From Trachelipus rathkii (taxonomy: Eukaryota > Arthropoda > Malacostraca > Isopoda > Trachelipodidae): 13,844 bases of DNA. Location: NCBI GenBank assembly GCA_015478945.1, contig JABUQX010032449.1, positions 97,501 to 111,344 of the forward strand, read 5' to 3'. This document shows, one piece after another, positions 8,391 to 13,844 of the stretch. A program made the translations under genes and the position numbers. The first letter of the stretch is position 1. Each line of letters begins with the position of its first letter. The notes under the pieces were generated by a model. It made no database searches. It was not told where the DNA came from and saw only the letters and a list, made by a program, of their open reading frames with translations.

Positions 8391-9741
8391 ACATACTCAT
8401 TAGCTCTGATCTATCTTGAGTAGGATCCAGCCCACAGCAACGCACCCGATTGTTACTTGTCTTTATTAGAGGTATACAACAGAAAACGATGTCTATCAAA
8501 AGAGAATCTGCTACTTCTTAACTCGAAAAAGCATACTTCTAACTCAGGGAACACATGAAATATCTGCCAAACTACGATCTCTAAAACGACTCAGATAGTC
8601 ATCTCTCTTCTTCCCCTCTTCTCTGCGATCGCCGTATATCAACATGACGTTATCCCACTGAACAGCACTTTCAATGGATTTCTATAAAGTCTGACTAGTT
8701 AAAGAATGTCAATCAGTATAATAATGGAATTACTTAAGATGTATGATTACATAGTATTGCATAACTAGAGCATGATTCTATCTCATTAGGGAATAGATTA
8801 TATTGATTCCAGAATGCAATCAAGTTAACGCGAACGTTGATGGCGTCAAGGTCAACTTTACTTAGGTTATAGATCAGACAGTGATCATGGGATTACTTCA
8901 CTGGACAGTGAGGCATCTTGGCGGACAAGCAGCAGAGCACCTTTCCGACCATAAAGCCGAACACAAACCTGAGATTCGTAGTTCGAGAGTAGATACGCTC
9001 TTCTTTATACACCATACATAATAGAGTAAGTTAAGAGTGAAATACGTAAAGGTATAGATGACTGTTAGTGACTATATCAATGTGAAGAGGTTAGAAGGTA
9101 CCAGCGCTAATGCCATATTAATGCGAGAATTAATCTATGAATGGCCTCGTTCCTTATAAACCACGTAGTCTTGAGAGTCTATTGTGATGTATATTAGGAA
9201 ATACTTTTCCCCACATTCGTTCAGATTTCAGGAGCCAAAACACATTCTCGTCATAGCACACTAAGAAGGAATTGGATTGATTATTTTAAATTATATTGGG
9301 CACTGACTGTAACTAATTCTGCTGTCATTAGTGGGCCCTGAATACAAGTAACCAAGCCAGATATTTGCTCACAAAGCTTTACAAGAAGAGTGATTATGTC
9401 GGCATTCTAGTCCAGAAATACTTGCTTCAGATAATGCCTCCAGATGTTCTTTACTTTATAAGCTGCCGTTCTAAAGTACACTGTGTAAAAGCTTGGAGAT
9501 AAAAATATATAAGTCAAATATATTCTGACCCATATATCAACCTAAGTCAAAATTATGGAGTGTAGTTGAAGATTGAATGCAGATATTGAAAATTTCCTCC
9601 GTCATTTCGTAAAAAGGATAATCATAGAGATTGGTCCAAATACTTATCTTTTGCTCACAATATAGCAATTAAATAACATCGTAATAAATCGATTCCAATT
9701 GAGTATCTCTATAACACATTTTGTCATATATATATACTGCA
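8391..9741 (+). pseudogene. Integrase N-terminal and catalytic core, broken
   Basis: Integrase inserts the DNA copy into the host genome. A possible trace of the zinc-binding start is RHLGG at 8911-8925. The core is clear from about 9367: AHKALQEE, one stop, LCRH..., then PEILASDN (9412-9435), where D at 9430-9432 fits the second catalytic Asp. Downstream, pieces matching the H-P-x-S-N-G-x-V-E segment are scattered over 9531-9570 with several one- or two-base insertions; GAA at 9568-9570 fits the catalytic Glu. NFLRHFV (9591-9611) and, one base out of frame, KDNHRDWSKYLSFAH (9614-9658) follow. The Asp-to-Glu distance is about 45 codons instead of the usual 35, in line with inserted bases. The first catalytic Asp was not found. 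Confidence 0.8.
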
Positions 9742-10389
9742 TGGATACTTAAAAGAGGACTCCCTACGAGTCCTGATATGTCTCTCCATTTACAAATAAA
9801 TCGGAAAATAGAAAATTTCATATCAGATGAGGTAGATGTCGTAGTGGAAAGAATGAAAGCAATCAGAGACTTAGCTAGAGAAAATCTAGAAAAAGAAACA
9901 ATTAAAGCTATGGAACAACAGCACAAACATGCCACACAAAGAGAATTGAAAGTGGGCGATTATGTTTTTGTAAATGCTGTCAAAAAACCAGAGCAAAGTT
10001 CAAAGTTGAACAAAAGATTTGAAGGTCCTTTTATTGTAAATCAAATAAAGGAGCCAAATAAGCTTATGCTTTCGTGTTTAAATTCAACGAAATTATTTCC
10101 GGTTCACCGGGATAATGTAAAGATAATTCCAGTTGAAAAGATTACGGAATCTCATTTTTCATTTGATAATGATGAGATTTGGAATCCAGATGCAATTCAA
10201 GAAACGTTGGATTCCCCAAAAGATACAACAGAAAGAACAACAAGAGTGGAACCTGAAGAAGTAGATCGACAGGTAGATGATCAAGAATCTCCAACCACTT
10301 CTTCGTGGATTCCCCCTAATTTTTATGATGAACAAAACGTTATATCAGAGGATTCAACACAAGAACAACTTATATCGTATGGATATCTT
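9742..10389 (+). CDS. Integrase C-terminal region, clean open frame (216 codons, partial)
   Basis: The frame reads cleanly from about 9742 and is the direct continuation of the broken integrase, so no own start codon is needed; the first ATG is at 9778. KRGLPTSPDM near the start corresponds to the segment after the catalytic core. A helical, charged stretch follows (VVERMKAIRDLARENLEKE), then LKVGDYVFV and KLNKRFEGPFIV with GPF at 10024-10032. VHRDNVKIIP at about 10102-10131 completes a GPY/F-type module, which binds DNA or aids multimerisation in Ty3/gypsy integrases. The last 75 or so codons are acidic and rich in E, D, T and S, a typical variable tail. The frame does not end naturally but runs into TA repeats at 10389; the next stop is at about 10582. 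Base quality here is unlike the flanks. Confidence 0.85.
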
Positions 10390-10485
10390 ATATATATATA
10401 TATAATATATATATATATATATAATATATTATATGGACGGGGCTCTACCTATGGGCTGCTGGGCTGCAGCCCCATGGTAGTGTCG

Positions 10486-10564
<79 letters not shown>

Positions 10565-10599
10565 TATATAATTATATACTATAAATATATATATATATC

Positions 10600-10631
<32 letters not shown>

Positions 10632-10892
10632 ATAATATTATATATATTTATATATATTATATTTATATATATATATATATTATATATATTTATGCAAACC
10701 GTTAGGTAAATTCGAACATAAAGCATTCCCATTATTTTGAGGAAGCTGCAACCCCGCAGTCCCTTATGTTACAGCCGTCCACTATATATATATATTTATA
10801 TATATATAACTATATATATTTTATGACTAGAACATTATATATATATAATAAAAACTAGTTATAATACCAGAGGATATTCAACACAAGTAACA
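10346..10892. repeat. 25-bp direct repeat flanking the AT palindrome
   Basis: CAGAGGATTCAACACAAGAA begins at 10346 in the integrase tail, and a near-identical CAGAGGATATTCAACACAAG begins at 10868, after the AT block. The second copy has extra bases (an AT, and a T before AACA). It either duplicates the target of an insertion or marks two overlapping sequences joined at an unresolvable repeat. Confidence 0.7.
10386..10867. repeat. Palindromic AT-rich repeat with two inverted GC islands
   Basis: Long (TA)n tracts at 10389-10434, 10489-10692 and 10783-10855 enclose two islands. Island 1 (10435-10488) starts GGACGGGGCT and contains CTGCTGGGCTGCAGCC. Island 2 (10693-10782) ends with a run whose reverse complement starts GGACGG and contains CTGCGGGGTTGCAGCT, so the islands are inverted, diverged copies at roughly 75% identity. 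TA tracts are self-complementary, so the whole block can fold into one large hairpin or cruciform. Island 1 alone also folds, pairing CTACCTATGGGCTG (10446-10459) with CAGCCCCATGGTAG (10467-10480) imperfectly. Confidence 0.75.
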
Positions 10893-11660
10893 GCAGTAAT
10901 CCTGTAGTAGAAACAACAAAATCTATACTTAGTAATCAAAAATATCTGATACTACTATAGCAGAGAAGTAGATTGTATAAATCAATACTGCCTACTAAAC
11001 TAGAGATACTACAAGTAGGAGGATATATGACGAGTCCTCTATCGACAATTCAGCAAGAGAGGACGGCTGAGTTACTACGAACCAGTGATCTGAGAGCAAT
11101 GACTAGGAACAGCGTGTGCTAGCAGCAGAACGTCAATCAAAAAAAGAGTGATATTGGCGATCTATGCTGTAATGCATCCACTTGGCCAGAATGGAACTGT
11201 AGGGTTACTAATGACGTGTCCAAGTACTACTGATAGCTAACTTACCAAAAGATGATAGCAGGTACATATCTACATCCAGAGAGGAATAAGTGGTAATAAT
11301 ATCAACAACTGAGAAGTGCACAAGAGATAATGTATGAAATATAGAAGATCACACGATACATGATAGCGACAACATAAGTTCACTACGATGTCAGTAGTCC
11401 AACAGGCATATCTGGAACGAAGATGTCACAAGAAGCACAACTTAAGACAAAGAGAGCTAATCGTACACATATCATCATCGAATCCATATCTACCACCAAG
11501 AAGGAAGAGCAGACAAGTGAATCATCTCGAAAATGAATTAGCAGAGAGACGCGCCACGAATGGAGATTTTAGAGCCGGATGCAGAGATGACTAGTAAGAG
11601 CAGAGAGACCAGATCCTATCTGGATTTAGCTGCAGAGAGAGTAGTTAAATAATCATATTA
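10893..11660 (+). pseudogene. Broken coding-like 3' region, unidentified
   Basis: After the second copy of the direct repeat a frame from 10904 to 11231 runs 109 codons with only two stops (10958 and 11117). It includes SPLSTIQQERTAELLRTSDL. A second open piece, 11388-11594, carries PYLPPRRKSRQVNHLENELAE, basic then acidic. A short SYLDLAAERVVK ends at a TAA near 11650, followed by AATAAA at 11685. I recognise no family. It could be an extended pol tail, since the repeat overlaps the end of that tail, or a damaged extra frame after pol. There is no evidence of a hydrophobic fusion or transmembrane segment, so I do not call it env. Confidence 0.35.
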
Positions 11661-13640
11661 GAGAATGTGAGAGAAATTTTTGTAAATAAATCTTGTTATT
11701 AAGTATATCTTGATTGTGGTTCAGTGATAACTCAGTGTAGGATATTAAGTTTTCATATTTACTATATAATAAATGAGTTCATTTATGTCAACACATAAAT
11801 CACCATGTTCTGAGCAAACTATCTATATCTTTATCTTTTAGAATAGATATATACTTATATTTTTTATCATATGTACCGTTTACTTGATATTCAGATCAGA
11901 TAAAACGAAAATCCTTTTATGAGGTCGATCCCAGGGTCATTATCTCACGTTGTTCTTGTTGAAACTTAGAGAAAATAGGCAATATAACACCATACACACA
12001 AATAAGGATATACAATCTCTAACAAATCTCTCACGCCTGCTCTCCGTATCAATATATATACAGCTTCATAGTCATCTTCTCATTTTCTCATAACATACTC
12101 AATCATCTTCTATTCATTCTCATTTTCTATCTCTTAAAAATGAACACACAATACATAAAAATCTGACAAAATTCTCCTGTCTCATCTATCATACGATTCA
12201 TCTATCATCTCTACATATACTATACTCATCGCTTGCTTCTTTCATCTTAATTCAATTCTCTCAATCAATAGTATTATCATTACAGTACTATATAATACAG
12301 TATTGAGCTTTATTAATATTAAGTAATTTTATTAATTTTATTAATATATTTAATATCAGTAAAATATATGCACTTATGCTATAAAATACAGCTATTACTG
12401 AGATATGAGTTGGAATATTTAATATAGTCTAGAATCAGCATTTTTATTAAATATAAATTAGACCTCATTAGCTATATATAATCTTTTAATTTTTAATTTT
12501 TAAGTTCATGATAATCAGAATGCTACAATTTTTTTAAGTTTACTTAAAGCTTTTTTGAATATTAATATTTATTATTTTATAATATATATAATTCAGAATA
12601 GTTTTAACATATTCATATATTATTAAGTTATTATACAAGATCCAATTATCAGATGTAAAGCATATCATCTTGAGATTCCAACTTAAAGATGTATATTATA
12701 AACAATTAACTGAGTAAAAGCTAGTATAAGTATAACAGTATGGTAAACTTACTTAGAAAGCTAGCATATTGAAATCTCGACATATTAATATTAGTATATC
12801 TCATGAATTGAGTTGAGCTCATATATATACTCATGATAGAGTATAGAGAGAGAGGCTGTACTCTACATTTCTATTAAATCGAATGTAATAATAAATTTCA
12901 CGCACACATGAGTAAGTGAGAACATCGATAAAGTCGCTTACGTTCTGAGTTGTTATGCGTCATATTACTTAATTTTACCTGCGAAGCTCTTATAACGAGT
13001 GCATCCACTAACATTAATGAATGTAGTTACAAGATATGTACTGTCTCAGGCATTATCTATCTTTGAATAATCACCTTCAGGATTCGGAGATGATAATTTC
13101 AAATTATTGATAGGTATTTATTCATTAGGTAATCTTAGATTGATATGTCTATAAGAATAGGAAGTACGCTAAACAATTTTCCAAGCGCTAGCATGAGAAC
13201 TAAAACCAGCTACAGTTAATTTGAGCTAGAGTAACCACATGCATTAAAAGTGCACTAGATAACTCTACAGCAGAGCAGAGTGAAGTGTGTGCTCGCCGTC
13301 TCAAACTGAGCTGACATGCGCGTTTGAGCTGGTACATATTGTGTAAACATACAATCAAAGACCGTCATGCGACGACAAGAGTGGAAGTAATGTTCTAAAC
13401 TCATTAAAATTCGATACTATAATAATAGTAATAATCACCTTAATATTAGCTGAAATTAAAAAGCTTAACCATGGGTCACTCTCAATATAGATATAAAAGA
13501 GCGGTTTCGAATTGGGAGGATATTCTTAATATTATTATTTATGTACCGAGCTACTGAATAAACATAATCAATAATTTTTAAGAAAAAAGATTAATATATT
13601 AGGAAATTTCGCGAGATATATATATATATCAAATTATAAT
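11661..13640. other. AT-rich non-coding sequence, possible damaged 3' LTR and flank
   Basis: No gene is readable on either strand. A C/T-rich block lies at about 12060-12260 and a TTATTAAT-rich block at about 12310-12350. The 5' region shows the same two classes of sequence in the same order (497-585 and 653-680), which would fit a damaged second LTR, but I could not align them convincingly. A small perfect inverted repeat, CTCAAAC/GTTTGAG, lies at about 13302-13329. (TA)n and TATCGATATATCGA motifs occur at 13616-13665. Confidence 0.4.
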
Positions 13641-13650
13641 CGGATTATAA

Positions 13651-13844
13651 TATATCGATATATCGAATATTACTCAGTTTCTTATGACTCACTGCGCTCA
13701 GAATTATCAAATATATCTCGAAATGAAAAATGCATTCGTTGGAGAAAAAAATGATCTCCAGAGAATCGCGATTAAGTTCTTAGACGCAAGGGAAAAATGG
13801 GAAAGTGCGCATTCATCATCCGTTAGAGTTAACGATATTAAAAG
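13651..13844 (+). CDS. Unidentified open frame running off the right edge
   Basis: The frame is open from 13651, just after a TAA at 13648, to the window end: 64 codons. Its first ATG is at 13684, and a second at 13723. The product reads as mixed charged and hydrophobic helix, for example MKNAFVGEKNDLQRIAIKF and then DAREKWESAHSSS. It looks more like protein than the surrounding sequence and sits where sequence quality seems to recover. I do not recognise it. The N-terminus of another retroelement Gag or a host exon are both possible. The minus strand of the same bases is also open (about 13710-13844), so even the strand is uncertain. Confidence 0.3.

Larger units (their letters stand above)
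961..11660 (+). mobile_element. Ty3/gypsy LTR retrotransposon, internal region (approximate limits)
   Basis: One retroelement explains most of the window. In order on the plus strand I read a repeat-rich leader, a Gag-like frame, capsid-like and nucleocapsid-like fragments, reverse transcriptase, RNase H with TDNQPL and GRRLARW, and an integrase core with an SDN motif. These are followed by a C-terminal GPF module ending in VHRDNVKII. Integrase downstream of RNase H is the Ty3/gypsy order; Ty1/copia has integrase first. A GPY/F-type module is typical of many Ty3/gypsy integrases. The limits are approximate because I could not match two LTRs, a primer-binding site or a polypurine tract. No env-like frame is supported. 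As read, gag and pol are full of stops and shifts, so the copy is non-functional or badly sequenced. Family assignment is firm, clade is not. Confidence 0.88.

Noticed and set aside
9669..9935. Minus-strand 88-codon frame with Cys/Ser/Leu-rich start
   Set aside because: It is the antisense of the integrase C-terminal region, whose plus-strand reading has recognisable motifs.
10529..10732. Minus-strand 67-codon frame of Tyr and Ile
   Set aside because: It is a translation of TA dinucleotide repeats.

Overview
The window looks like AT-rich eukaryotic DNA, most likely from an arthropod. Long A/T tracts, (TA)n and (CA)n microsatellites and long non-coding stretches surround one large LTR-type retrotransposon of the Ty3/gypsy group (Metaviridae-like). 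I see no bacterial gene structure, no RNA gene and no CRISPR array. Host assignment is inference from composition and element type only.

Layout. Positions 1-960 are non-coding and may include a 5' LTR, but I could not fix its ends or a primer-binding site. Positions 961-2104 are a long leader made of repeats: a 10-bp minisatellite carrying 12 AAAGGTCA boxes, a 30-bp periodic TGACC series, a row of AT hairpins and a long imperfect inverted repeat. Positions 2105-2788 are an intact open frame for the N-terminal part of a Gag-like protein with a predicted membrane anchor, an acidic segment and an LPPVY late-domain-like motif. From 2789 the reading breaks up. Pieces of capsid-like Gag (3176-3703) and a possible zinc knuckle (4000-4040) follow, then a long stretch I cannot read (about 4050-6950). 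Reverse transcriptase (about 7000-8020), RNase H (about 8020-8390) and integrase (about 8400-9741) fragments come next, in the order expected for Ty3/gypsy. The integrase C-terminal region (9742-10389) is again a clean open frame. It runs into a roughly 480-bp palindromic AT-rich block with two GC-rich islands in inverted orientation, flanked by a 25-bp direct repeat. Broken coding-like frames continue to about 11600. Positions 11660-13640 are AT-rich with no readable gene, and an open frame of unknown identity runs off the right edge from 13651.

The parts fit one element: Gag would form the particle, reverse transcriptase and RNase H would copy the RNA, and integrase would insert the DNA. 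This copy, as read here, cannot do so. The striking feature is a mosaic of pristine and heavily broken sequence inside one element, with many short insertions in the broken parts. I think this is more likely unpolished long-read gap filling between good contigs than biological decay, and it limits every claim about the broken parts. The best candidates for real novelty are the membrane-anchored Gag start, the nuclear-receptor-like repeat array in the leader and the AT palindrome. I found no clearly new multi-gene system.
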